From Petrosia ficiformis (taxonomy: Eukaryota; Porifera; Demospongiae; Haplosclerida; Petrosiidae), in the NCBI GenBank assembly GCA_947044365.1, contig OX345650.1, positions 2,915,373 through 2,979,372 on the forward strand: a DNA stretch of 64,000 nt, in the 5' to 3' direction. Below, piece after piece: positions 37,501 to 44,500 of the stretch (position 1 is the first letter of the stretch; the number at the start of each line of letters is the position of its first letter). Both the position numbers and the translations under genes were made by a program. A model generated the notes under the pieces. It was not told the DNA's origin. It saw only the letters and a program-made list of their open reading frames with translations, and ran no database searches.

Positions 37501-39483
37501 TGTATTATTGTCACATTATTACACATACCCAGCAGCACAGTCACATGTAGCTAAACAAATTGTAGCAAGTGTGCCCTCACGACCAAGAAGTAGATGAATA
37601 TGATATGTTCCAGCCCTCATAGAAGGTTTCATTGTGCAACGCACATGACAATATTCAGGGTGATTTGTGTTCACTTCCATTTCTTGTAGTCTACCAGAGG
37701 CCCAGTGATTATAACCACGAGTTAATGCTCTAAATGCACCCTGGTCTCCAGTGTGTCCAACATGACCTGCTAAGTACGTATATACCAAACCTACAATAGA
37801 AGGAAATTGAGTATCATAACCACAACCAAGTTCTGTATACAATTGGGTTATACACTAAGCATACCTGAAGTGACAGCAGGAATGGAAGGAGCAATACTCC
37901 TAAAGGTATCCTCCGTTACTGATTTCCACCCAGTGATCGGAAGAAAGGTGGGAAGAGGCAATGACACTTGTTTTCCTGCATCTATTAGCAACCTATACTT
38001 TCTATAAAGATAAGAACCATCTACATCTATAACACTTCTCCCCTCCTGTTCAGCCTGGTGTACTCTATATAGTAAGCATAATTTTCATTATGTTCAACAC
38101 TGATAAATCGTAGATAATCTTACTTGTCAATAAGCACCTGCTTTTTCCAAGATGAAGGAGCTTTGATTCCTCTACAAAGTAGCCACCAGCGTAGAGCAGA
38201 CACTGTGTGTACCTCGTAAGGCTGGGAGAGGCTTGCTCCAGGTATATCTTCTGGAGTGAGTGTTATATCAGCTATATTACTGTTCATCTTGCAGCTATTC
38301 TGTGTACTAAACTTCCTAGTTTCTCTTTAACCAGGCGTCCTTTCGACTTCGAACAAACTTTGACACGTTCTCTGAAGATTCTAGTTTTAGTTGCAATTCG
38401 TTAATTTAGAATAGTACCGTATAGATGCAAGCGATAAGACTTTTTATCTTAGTTGCCACCCTGTTTCCATAGAAGTCAATGTATTTTTGCTGGCAACCAC
38501 AGCACCCAGTCGTGACGTCACGTGCAATTACCGCTAATTGCATTTTTGAGCTCTTACATGAAATTGGGCTATTAAGTGCCATATCACTGTAATGCTCCTT
38601 CCATCACAAATGAAGAAATAGCAAATTTTAGAGATCTCACAAGGTATATGTCCCACAATAGTTTCATTTACCGCAACAGCTATGACATGTATCATACTCG
38701 TTGTATTCCTCTATTTCAAAATTAAAACTGTCTCCTATTTCTGGCTTCCAAACCGTCTTGTATATGTGATAGTATGAACTCTTGCTGGATTCGTGTTGAG
38801 ATCATGTGATCCTCTAATTTCATCAAAGCAATTTCATAATTTTTATAGTAAAATTTAGTCTCCAATTTCAATATTAAAAATTCAAAATTGAAAATCTATT
38901 GTAATGATTTTTCAGAGTATCCATGGTATATGTAAGGCATATAATCATGGACATACTTTCATCAAGAAAAAGCCACTCCCACAAAAATCATAATTGCATT
39001 TCGGTCTTGAATTTAAAATGTTATTGATTGACTGTACATTATCATCAGTTCATATGACCTTGAGCAAAACATTTAGTAGTATGAAGAAATTAGTACACTC
39101 TTATAATCCATTTATTATAGGGATGGACGAAAGGTATTGTTTTTATCAATGGAGTGAACATAGGTAGATACTGGAATATTGGTCCTCAACAAACACTTTA
39201 TGTACCAGCTCCTCTGTTGAAACGTGGAATTAATAGGGTTTGTTAAATACTGTTGTTAATAGTGCTAGACAATATTGTAAGATAACATATCACATTCATA
39301 ACTTAGTGTATGGCTGCAAGGCCAGCCCTTCAATTGTTTTCCCACATGTACCACTCAAGTATGAGTACTCTTCTCTGTTATTATTAGGTTTTGATATTTG
39401 AAATGCACCGGCCAAAAACTTCTTTTACTGTATATTTTCGAGATTCACCAGTATTAAACAAAAAACCAGAGACAGAAATGTGA
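10600..39483 (+). CDS. GLB1L2: Beta-galactosidase-like protein, GH35 (GLB1L2/GLB1L3 type)
   Basis: Seventeen exons give 679 aa: 10600-10940, 11537-11701, 16115-16223, 16435-16539, 18102-18192, 19344-19565, 25007-25081, 26076-26168, 26443-26490, 27619-27674, 28009-28158, 31042-31119, 31660-31747, 32312-32399, 34135-34252, 39121-39237, 39388-39483. GH35 enzymes remove terminal beta-galactose with retention. Residues 21-38 form a signal anchor, so a type II membrane or cleaved secretory protein is expected. [19 protein letters not shown] and [10 protein letters not shown](D)NGG are GH35 signatures. The predicted acid/base is Glu220 (VENEY) and the predicted nucleophile Glu301 (MVMEFWPGW). [17 protein letters not shown] and the C-terminal [19 protein letters not shown] match GLB1L2/3. 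All catalytic residues are present despite 26 kb of introns loaded with repeats. Confidence 0.93.
13262..15195. repeat. 41/45 bp minisatellite in GLB1L2-like intron 2
   Basis: About 45 tandem copies of a unit containing ATTCTGTATTATGTGTCTAC and TTCCATTCCTTACACAAAT. Units come in two lengths, 45 bp with an extra ATAC after TCTAC, and 41 bp without it; a few 41 bp units carry AAATCC or AGATCC instead of AGTTCC. The unit lacks stops in several frames, which creates open frames of up to 649 codons on + and 113 on -. These are repeat artefacts inside a spliced intron. Edges are diverged (ATAGTTCCATACC at the right). Confidence 0.95.
15218..15385 (+). repeat. Partial copy of the 'AATCATAGGGATATA' dispersed repeat
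   Basis: GGGGTCTTGTTCAGTTAATGGGCATAGCACACAATAGAATGTG followed by ACAGACCAGCA resembles the 5' part of the repeats at 33085 and 60145. The 3' part is missing here. Similarity is by eye and moderate. Confidence 0.45.
16540..18101. other. GLB1L2-like intron 4, no feature recognised
   Basis: AT-rich intron sequence. The open frame at 16882-17157 has no recognisable domain and no usable splice context. I see nothing else worth annotating. Confidence 0.5.
20473..20528 (+). repeat. SINE tail captured in the minisatellite (first copy)
   Basis: A (CTTT)n run followed by ATCTCCGATAACATCATGTA interrupts the 35 bp array. The SINEs at 26.7-27.2 kb end, on their minus strand, with (CTTT)n then ATCTCTGATAACATCATGTA. 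The insert is therefore a 5'-truncated SINE end. A second identical insert lies at about 20747-20800. Confidence 0.7.
20747..20800 (+). repeat. SINE tail captured in the minisatellite (second copy)
   Basis: Same CTTT tract and 3' end as the insert at 20473, within the same sequence of array variants (ATTACGTGTATATAAG before it). It most likely arose by array duplication, not by an independent insertion. Confidence 0.7.
21598..24558 (+). mobile_element. Decayed PiggyBac-superfamily transposon bounded by TTAA
   Basis: The element sits in GLB1L2-like intron 6. TTAA is present at 21598-21601 and 24555-24558, the PiggyBac target site. The ends are inverted: CCGATTAACAGCC at the left and the complement of CCGATTAATGGCC at the right. 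Between them lie remains of a PGBD-type transposase (22430-23898). The bounded length is 2953 bp, in the expected range. Two mismatches in the terminal repeats and many broken frames show it is old. Confidence 0.8.
22430..23898 (+). pseudogene. PiggyBac (PGBD-like) transposase, broken
   Basis: Coding similarity continues through several frames. 22504-22818 is an N-terminal domain stretch ([35 protein letters not shown]). About 22850-23240 holds a catalytic-domain stretch ([11 protein letters not shown], then [16 protein letters not shown] and [16 protein letters not shown]). 23406-23520 reads [17 protein letters not shown] and [11 protein letters not shown]. 23557-23750 reads [20 protein letters not shown]. 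Stops and frameshifts occur near 22816, 22975, 23090 and 23200. A Ser/Pro/Thr-rich open frame just upstream (22045-22461) could be a disordered N-terminus. No functional enzyme can be made. Confidence 0.85.
24563..24820 (+). repeat. Dispersed repeat ending in AATCATAGGGATATA
   Basis: Begins near GTTGCCTCATTCCAGGGGGT, passes ACAGACCACCAGGAAG and AAGTAAGAAGACT, and ends with CATGAGAAAGACAGCCATGA and AATCATAGGGATATATGG. Related copies lie at 33085-34035 and 60145-60665, with partial ones at 15218 and 42935. It directly abuts the PiggyBac right end. Confidence 0.6.
26748..27033 (-). mobile_element. tRNA-derived SINE, longer copy
   Basis: Read on the minus strand: a 5' extension (27033-26904), a 73 nt tRNA-like head (26903-26831), a short body with ATTTTTTCATTTTTCCATTG, a (CTTT)n tract and the end ATCTCTGATAACATCATG. 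The 5' extension includes GTTTGATTCGG, reminiscent of a B-box, so the element could be dimeric. It lies in GLB1L2-like intron 9, immediately next to a shorter second copy. Confidence 0.75.
26831..26903 (-). tRNA. tRNA-like SINE head, anticodon position GGA (pseudo-tRNA)
   Basis: Exactly 73 nt fold as a cloverleaf. The acceptor stem is GCCTTGG/CTGAGGC with two G-U pairs, the D arm GCTC/GAGC, the T arm GTGGG TTCGAAT CCCAC, and the loop CTGGAAT gives anticodon GGA. One C-C mismatch breaks the anticodon stem. GGA would mean serine, but the 5 nt variable region is wrong for tRNA-Ser. Together with the SINE body and twin copy this argues for a retroposed promoter head, not a working tRNA gene. Confidence 0.55.
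27034..27193 (-). mobile_element. tRNA-derived SINE, shorter copy
   Basis: This 160 bp copy is essentially identical to the core of the element at 26748-26906, including the GAAA tract length class, and has the same orientation. It begins at the ACATGATGTTATC junction and ends right after AAGGCAGCT, without the 5' extension. The near-identity suggests very recent insertion or local duplication. Confidence 0.75.
27117..27189 (-). tRNA. tRNA-like SINE head, second copy (pseudo-tRNA)
   Basis: Same 73 nt sequence as 26831-26903, with the same C-C mismatch in the anticodon stem and the same GGA triplet. It is interpreted as the polymerase III promoter region of the SINE (A box TAGCTCAGTTGG, B box GGTTCGAATCC). 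Confidence 0.55.
27750..28005 (+). repeat. Polypyrimidine tract (CTTT/CTCT) before GLB1L2-like exon 11
   Basis: About 250 bp of almost pure C/T, including a CTCTCT run at 27901-27918. It immediately precedes the acceptor CTCTCAG of the exon at 28009. Leucine/serine-rich open frames here (27751-28164, 27830-28057) are by-products of the composition, although the first runs into the real exon. Confidence 0.8.
28626..29382. mobile_element. Fold-back relic of a SAP/YqaJ-type transposon
   Basis: Inverted arms of about 250-285 bp (28626-28880 and 29095-29382) flank a short spacer. Shared arm text includes TGAGCCACACCTACTTATGG and AATGAAGACCAG. Each arm carries a start ATG GCA GGT followed by coding text with TVTESEPST(G/S)EIV. 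Past the left arm the frame continues as [10 protein letters not shown]....[16 protein letters not shown], a SAP-like motif closely matching the first exon of the YqaJ gene at 38287 (PEDIPGASL....[10 protein letters not shown]). Left-arm stops show decay. It lies in GLB1L2-like intron 11. Confidence 0.65.
29960..30372 (-). pseudogene. Non-LTR retrotransposon reverse transcriptase fragment
   Basis: Minus-strand frames give [12 protein letters not shown] text, [51 protein letters not shown] and [10 protein letters not shown]. These are the early palm motifs (1-3) of LINE reverse transcriptases of the jockey/CR1 sort, with the first catalytic Asp in LDLRKAYDS. At least two frameshifts and a stop interrupt it. 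The YxDD motif is missing because the fragment is truncated. Confidence 0.8.
30373..30645 (+). repeat. Dimeric 'ACTCGCCTTGCT' repeat, copy 1
   Basis: Diverged copy with AAACACTCACCTTGCTATGG, GCTAACAAAGCATG, GGCTTTCTTAGATG, then GAATGTTGCCCGTGG and a second monomer (TTTCAAGCTCTCTTCTTGCT...AACAACTCTTCTTTC). It abuts the LINE fragment and shares its family with 40343, 42105 and, inverted, 51440. Confidence 0.65.
33085..34035 (+). repeat. Composite dispersed repeat in GLB1L2-like intron 14
   Basis: Starts GAAGTTGCATTATTCCAGGG (compare 24575 and 42935), contains GTGCAGAACCCTCACCACAA (compare about 380-400) and the 1190-1560-like block at 33570-33930, and ends AATCATAGGGATAC. Composite structure suggests a mother element of roughly 0.95 kb of which the other copies are deletions. 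Confidence 0.55.
34364..34554 (+). repeat. Left 191 bp terminal inverted repeat
   Basis: Matches the reverse complement of 38340-38530 with no difference that I can see. It contains a TGACGTCA palindrome (CRE-like) near the tip. Because the transposase start lies just inside, it probably serves as promoter. Confidence 0.85.
34584..36137 (+). CDS. THAP-domain DDE transposase (DDE_Tnp_4 type)
   Basis: 517 aa in a single intact frame. Residues 5-60 are a THAP DNA-binding zinc finger (C-x2-C at 6-9 and C52-x2-H55 in VCSRHF). Residues 160-180 are a short heptad-like region. From about 245 comes an IS5-like nuclease domain: [33 protein letters not shown], then catalytic Asp322 (IIDGSEVF), Asp399 (MADRGF) and Glu446 ([10 protein letters not shown]). 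The C-terminus is acidic. The full DDE triad and absence of stops suggest an active enzyme. The stop lies 133 bp from the stop of the convergent YqaJ gene. The methionine chosen is the first in frame after the terminal repeat and directly precedes the THAP domain. Confidence 0.93.
   Translation: MTGHKCCVCGNTKAKEPGLSFHRIPKEPSRRAVWLQVFMLTEEDMKPSTRVCSRHFPDGDASKIPNVNLGKRFASPMKQGPRAKRAKERDELRQLRESSLTSVSECSHSRSVTPAPSTPTPEIHTTVVGEQLSSDYSVHEIPTDPHTSSEHPSEQIEINHALLARIEFLEAENASLKTKKNEKGYFRLEDIQHDDKLVHFYTGFVSFKVFLDFFEFLGPVVEHLNYWGSKERNRVRQRSRKLDPKNQFFLTLIKLKLNLKLTDLGFRFGLSVSQISRYLTTWISFLYHHLKEIDWMPAVDQVLGTLPSAFKAKFPTTYAIIDGSEVFIETPSDLHMQSSTWSEYKHHNTVKFLVACTPNGSICFISHVYVGSISDVELTRVSGFLTALEDKPGISIMADRGFTIKDMLKELNIDLNIPPFLGQRKHLPPQEIEAGRKIASLRIHVERAIGRMKTYSILKGTIPISMARITNQIIFVCAFLTNLQPALVPPAIESDVDSYFEQLTDDDTDSDGLDLDP
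36271..38287 (-). CDS. SAP-SWIM-YqaJ nuclease, transposon partner protein
   Basis: Four exons (38124-38287, 37865-38064, 37529-37832, 36271-37474) join in frame to 623 aa. Residues 1-55 form a SAP-like DNA-binding motif ([17 protein letters not shown]). A SWIM zinc finger follows at residues 218-230 (C-D-C-AAG...C-T-H, CxC-x7-CxH) and is only complete after splicing exons 3 and 4. Residues about 405-600 are a YqaJ/lambda-exonuclease-like PD-(D/E)xK domain: [23 protein letters not shown] (Asp491) and LEVKCPYS (Glu508, Lys510). It presumably processes transposon DNA ends or intermediates (inference). It lies convergent to the transposase, with its promoter in the right terminal repeat. All catalytic residues are intact. 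Confidence 0.9.
38340..38530 (-). repeat. Right 191 bp terminal inverted repeat
   Basis: Inverted partner of 34364-34554 and likely promoter for the SAP-SWIM-YqaJ gene, whose ATG is 53 bp inside. Sequence identity with the left repeat stops abruptly at both the outer (TA) and inner borders. Confidence 0.85.
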
Positions 39484-39610
39484 ATTCAGTAGTACATTTT
39501 GTTTTTGTTTGAGATATACATGTAGGTATAATTATAGTACATTTTATTTTGTGATGAATTATTATTACATTACAGCTAATTTGGTTTGTATTTCATCAAG
39601 TTGACATCTG

Positions 39611-39616
39611 AATAAA
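39611..39616 (+). terminator. Polyadenylation signal AATAAA for GLB1L2-like gene
   Basis: AATAAA lies 128 bp after the stop at 39481-39483, followed 20 nt later by a TTGTTGG GT/T-rich stretch. Confidence 0.5.
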
Positions 39617-40342
39617 GAATTTTATTGTTGGACTTAGGGTGTAGCCTGCAACTAAGTGACATATATATTATTATATACAAGTACTGTATTATTAATTGGT
39701 GGTAGGTATACATATTGAAAAATTGAACATTCTAAGTTCTAACATCCAGTAAATTAAAGTTGTGGAGTTTCATAAGAATTCACATGCACTAATTACTACT
39801 GAATGATTGGAAAGATGATATAATTATATACAAGATTGATGAGACTTTCAGAAATGTTTTCTAACAGTGTCAAGAAAGACATCATAAAATTCCAATTAGA
39901 AATAAGATACAAGAACTTCAATTCTTTTCCTAAAAAAGATTTTAACAGTTTATTATTATAAAAATAGAAGAATATAAAAGCTCACATTAAATGTATTTAA
40001 CTTCAAGAACTTGTTTGTGAATTGATACAACTGGATTCAATCAGATATCAAACGTTAATGCTAATTTTTTCCCAAAGTAATGAATTTAATAGAAGTCCAA
40101 ATTTTTGTCTTTTAACCTTCATATGCGTTTTCAATTAATCCCGTTTGTGGGCGTGGTGCGAAAGAAATTTTGTTGAAATTTTCTGATTGATTTTATAGTA
40201 TGAAATCAGGGAATATAAAAGAAACTGATATGCATACAACATGAAGATGTTTATTTAGTTTAATGGAGCCCAAAAATCGAAGCTACATACCTAACAAAAG
40301 CGATAAAGAGACGCTAATTGTGGGCGTTGCCACTGACTACTA

Positions 40343-40690
40343 CACTTTCAAACACTCGCCTTGCTGCTTTCCTGTAGCTAACGAAGCATGTTTTTTGTAT
40401 CTACCGCTTTCTTAGATGGTCTTCTGTCTAACTAAGTCAGTTAAAAGTCACTGCTATTTAAAATGCAGACGTTATGAAGGCGAGTATAGAGGTGGGCGTT
40501 GCCCATGGAAGTACTAAATTTTCAAGCGCTCGTCTTACTCTTTTCCTGTTGATAACGAAGCATAAATTTAACATCAATGGCTTGCTTAACAACTCTTCTT
40601 TCCAACAAAGTAAGTTAAAATCTTGAGTCTTATAAAATGTGAAACATTCAGCATCAAATAATGTCCCTACCATCCAATACAGGTTCAAAA
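40343..40690 (+). repeat. Dimeric 'ACTCGCCTTGCT' repeat, copy 2
   Basis: Best-preserved copy. Monomer one runs from CACTTTCAAACACTCGCCTT through GCTAACGAAGCATG, CTTTCTTAGATGG, AGTTAAAAGTC and AAAATGCAGACGTTATGAAG to TGGGCGTTGCCC. Monomer two follows as a diverged version (TTTCAAGCGCTCGTCTTACT, GATAACGAAGCAT, AACAACTCTTCTTTCC). Other copies lie at 30373, 42105 and, inverted, 51440. Confidence 0.75.
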
Positions 40691-41521
40691 GTTTGTTTGT
40701 CCAAATGTATTGTTAGATGGCAGAGAATATGTTGAGTAGCAAAATCTGATTGAGGGTTCCCCCAAATTTGCAATTTGGTAAGAGAAAAAAATGTAAATCT
40801 TGGTTTTTTGATTTTTCATGTCCAATTTCATTGTATAGTTGATTGGTAAAGAATGCATTTTGAATGTTGTGCTAATATGTTATGATTAGTATAAGAATTT
40901 GTATTTTCTGTGTATTTTTAAAACGGCAAATTTCACATCCAAGCATCACAAATCATGCTCTAAAATGTAATGTTTCTGACACACTATTTATGAGATATTA
41001 TGACTATTACACTCAGTAAGTGAAATTTGACAAAAATCTTGCTGTTATCAAGATACCTCAGATAATGTTAAGATGCTTGCATCAAAACGAATAAAACTCA
41101 CTCATTTTAAAATAGTAATAATTATATACATATTAAAAAATAATTTTAAAATGAAGGTTTTTGTTTGTTCATAAGTTTGTTATAGTAAGTGTTTCACAAG
41201 ATGTTTATAATTTAATAATTAATACTTATAACATGTACATATCAATAATCAAATTACTGTTTTCAGAATGCTATCACAGGACAAAGAAATAGTTGTGCAT
41301 TCTGAAAATAAAAAAAGTAATAATTTATTATACAGTGAGAATGATTGGGTCAAGCCCCTGACATGAAAAAGTATAATGATAAATATCCAAAGATAACAAT
41401 AGCTGCTTAACATAAACAATTTATATGCACCATTATGAGCCTAATCACATGTCATTTTGTTTTTACAGTTCATGAGATAGTCTGAGTTCAAAAAGATTAA
41501 TATTGTATTCTTACATTTGTG

Positions 41522-44500
41522 TCACTTTATTCTCTTAGAATTTGATGTTGTGGAATGTTTATATTCACGTCCATCTGTAATTTGTTCTGCTCCATTGATT
41601 TTCTTAGATACTAGTTTACCATTTTCTAATACTTGCACTGTCTCAATGCCATTTTTTACAGTCCTAGTATAAGGAATAAGTTATGTGGCATTAGTAATGA
41701 TTAGTATGGTTTTGAAACTTGATAAATAAATGAGTTGTTTGTATGGGTCTGAGTCATTATAGGTGGCAGGGTTAAGAATAAAAATTTGGAAAATGCTATA
41801 TTAAATTTTATAGATCATCCATAAAATGTTGGCTATTTTTAAGGCATCACTAATTGCACATGCACAACGGTGTTTCTGAGATGTCCACAATAAACCTATG
41901 ACTTGAAAGATATATAAGGAAAGTTCACATTGGATTTGTTTGGTTGGGGAGGGGCTACTGTTTAATTTGTTATAGTTATAAAATGCGCGTGCGGTTTATA
42001 ACAGAATTCTAAGCCCGCGCACTCGGGCGTGCCGCCCGAGTGCGCGGGCTTAGAATTCTGTTATAAACCGCACGCGCATTTTATAACTGTTTTCTAGCCA
42101 CCCACTTCAATTCAAACACTCGCCTTGCTACCTTCCAGCAACTAACGAAGGATAATGTTGATATGTATGGCGTTCTTAGAAGTTCTTCTATACATTCAAA
42201 CAAGTTAAAAGTCTGTACTGTTAAAAATACGGTAGTTATGAAGCTTAGCCAGAGTGTGGGCGTAGCCCGGGACGTTTCATACATTCGCCTTGCTGTTCTT
42301 CTGCAACTAACGAAGCATGAATTTCACATCTGTAGCTTTCTTAACACTTCAACTCACCAGTAAAAGAAATTACAATCTTGAATCTTGTAAAATGCAAGAG
42401 TTATCGAGCTAAGAACAGTTGTTTCTGCAACACACAATTTTCTAATTTACGCATGCGCTATACTATTACCTTGGTTACAGCGTCTGCGAAACTGGGAAGT
42501 TATAAACCGATCTATAACTTCCTTATAGTTGAAATATAACACATAGCAACAACATAGTAACAGGCTAGAAGAATTGTTTAAACCCGTAAATCCTATGATC
42601 AATGCCACGCCCATTTCCATAAAATTAGCCAACGTTGTGTTCTCGTAAAAATGGCAAGTTTGTATAATCAATTTTATTCCACAAACTTATTTTGGAGACA
42701 AATTCAATATTGATATTAAATTTGTCTCCAGTAGTATCCTGAATGTCCTCTGGCCTTTAACATTGGGCTGATAGAAATTTAGTAGGAGGAATGGGTTAAC
42801 GTTTTGCCAGTTGCTAGGGTCACTTCTAAATGTATATGCCTAATTCGAATCTATAGTAATTAGATTGGTATTTGGTATTGATCATCAGCCATTATTTTAT
42901 GGCCCACAGTGCTGTATAATTATAAGTTTAGGAAGTTACATCATTCTAGGGACTCAATCAATTAATTAATGATCATGGTGCATATATGAACTCAAACTCA
43001 ATACAGTTTGCAGACCATGTGTCTTGTTGATATCATTATTTTGAGTTTTAAGTGATGCAAGTGATATTGTACTAAAGTCCATTCGCGTTGAGTTGGGACT
43101 TTTCTTATTAAATATTCATAGGTGAAAATTACTCGTATACGTGGGTTTTACTCATGAATATCATTAAAAGCACGTGGTGGTAGTAAACAATAGTGATGGG
43201 CGATACCAAAAATTATCAATCGATTCCGATTCTGAATACTTTTGGATCAGGAATCGAATACCGATTCCGAATGCTGCATGTGTTCTATCTTGTTCATGTT
43301 AAAGTTAATGTGAAGAAATAAATACAATAATACATGTTCAATTGTTCATTACATGCATGCACTATGCTGCCGCAGCCTACAGGATCAGGAATATTAACTT
43401 ATTTAATAACTACTGATTTATTAACTATTATTAATGTTAAAGGGCGTGGTTTAATTCGAAATTGCTGATACATAAATAATACGATAGCGTATTTATATTA
43501 CAATATTATATACATGTATATATAACTCACTATTTTCATGAACTAAAATATTTTGCTAGGTTGTGTTAATCATTATAAAGTCTTCATAATTTTCATCCAT
43601 TGCTCCAACTTCACAGGTAGTGGTCGTCTCTTCTTCATCTTCACTGTCATCTTCAGAGTCATCCAACTGGATTACAAACTCGCTGACTTCACTGTCCATC
43701 AGTCTATCAATATCTCCAAATGAAGGTTCAACTTTCTCAATCACATGACTAACACACTTCGTCCATTTCTCACTTGTGATTTGTTCAACCCCTTCGTGTG
43801 CTAGTCGAGTTGCCTTGGCCATTGTGAACAACTTGTTATGCTGTGCTGCGTACCCTTTCACCTGTGCCCATACCAATTCAATAGGGTTGAGCTCACAGTG
43901 AGCTACTGGAAGGCGAAGCACTCTGTGTCCAGCAGCTTCGGCAATCAAGTCAGTTCGATAAACTGTCTCTGGTTTGTTGGAACGGATTAATTGTAGAAGC
44001 TCTGCCTTCTTCATATCTGGACTGAAGTGTAGATTATGCTTTGTCAGCCAATCCTGCATTTCACCTTTTTTATTGGACATAGTGGGGACCTTTTCAACAA
44101 CAGCATTATGATACTTCGCATTGTCTAAAATAATGACAGATCTAGGAGGAAGATTTGGTATCAATCGATCAGTGAACCATTCCATGAAATTTGTGATATT
44201 CATCTCATTATGATAATCACGTGATTCAGTTTTTCCCCTAAAAATATCAGAGCAATTTGGAATCCATCCCCCTTCCCATCTAGCATGAAGAATTATTAAC
44301 CTTTCACCTTTCCCTTACTTTACATTTATAACAGTGCCATCAACATCAGTCCAGCATTTCTTTAAGTGGTGATGTGCGTTCAGCCAAGTCTCGTCTAAGT
44401 AAATTAAATTCCAACCATCATGTCTATATCGTGTTACTGCCTCAAAGATAAGAATGTCTCTGCATCACAACTCGCAACTGTTCTACTACACATTTCCTGT

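Larger units (their letters stand above)
34364..38530. mobile_element. Intact two-gene THAP-transposase/YqaJ transposon (ISL2EU-like)
   Basis: 4.17 kb element in GLB1L2-like intron 15. The 191 bp ends (34364-34554 and 38340-38530) are inverted and read as identical. They begin TAATTGCACGTGACGTCACG and are flanked so that TA could be a 2 bp target duplication. Two convergent intact genes fill the element: a THAP-DDE transposase (+) starting 30 bp inside the left end, and a spliced SAP-SWIM-YqaJ gene (-) starting 53 bp inside the right end. A THAP transposase with a YqaJ-type partner is what I recall for the ISL2EU superfamily related to bacterial IS5-group elements; that class label is from memory. 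Confidence 0.85.
39484..41521. other. Convergent intergenic region GLB1L2-like / DNAJB6-like
   Basis: 2.0 kb between two facing stop codons. A polyadenylation signal for GLB1L2 is at 39611 and a dimeric dispersed repeat at 40343-40690. The rest is AT-rich without convincing open frames. Confidence 0.6.
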
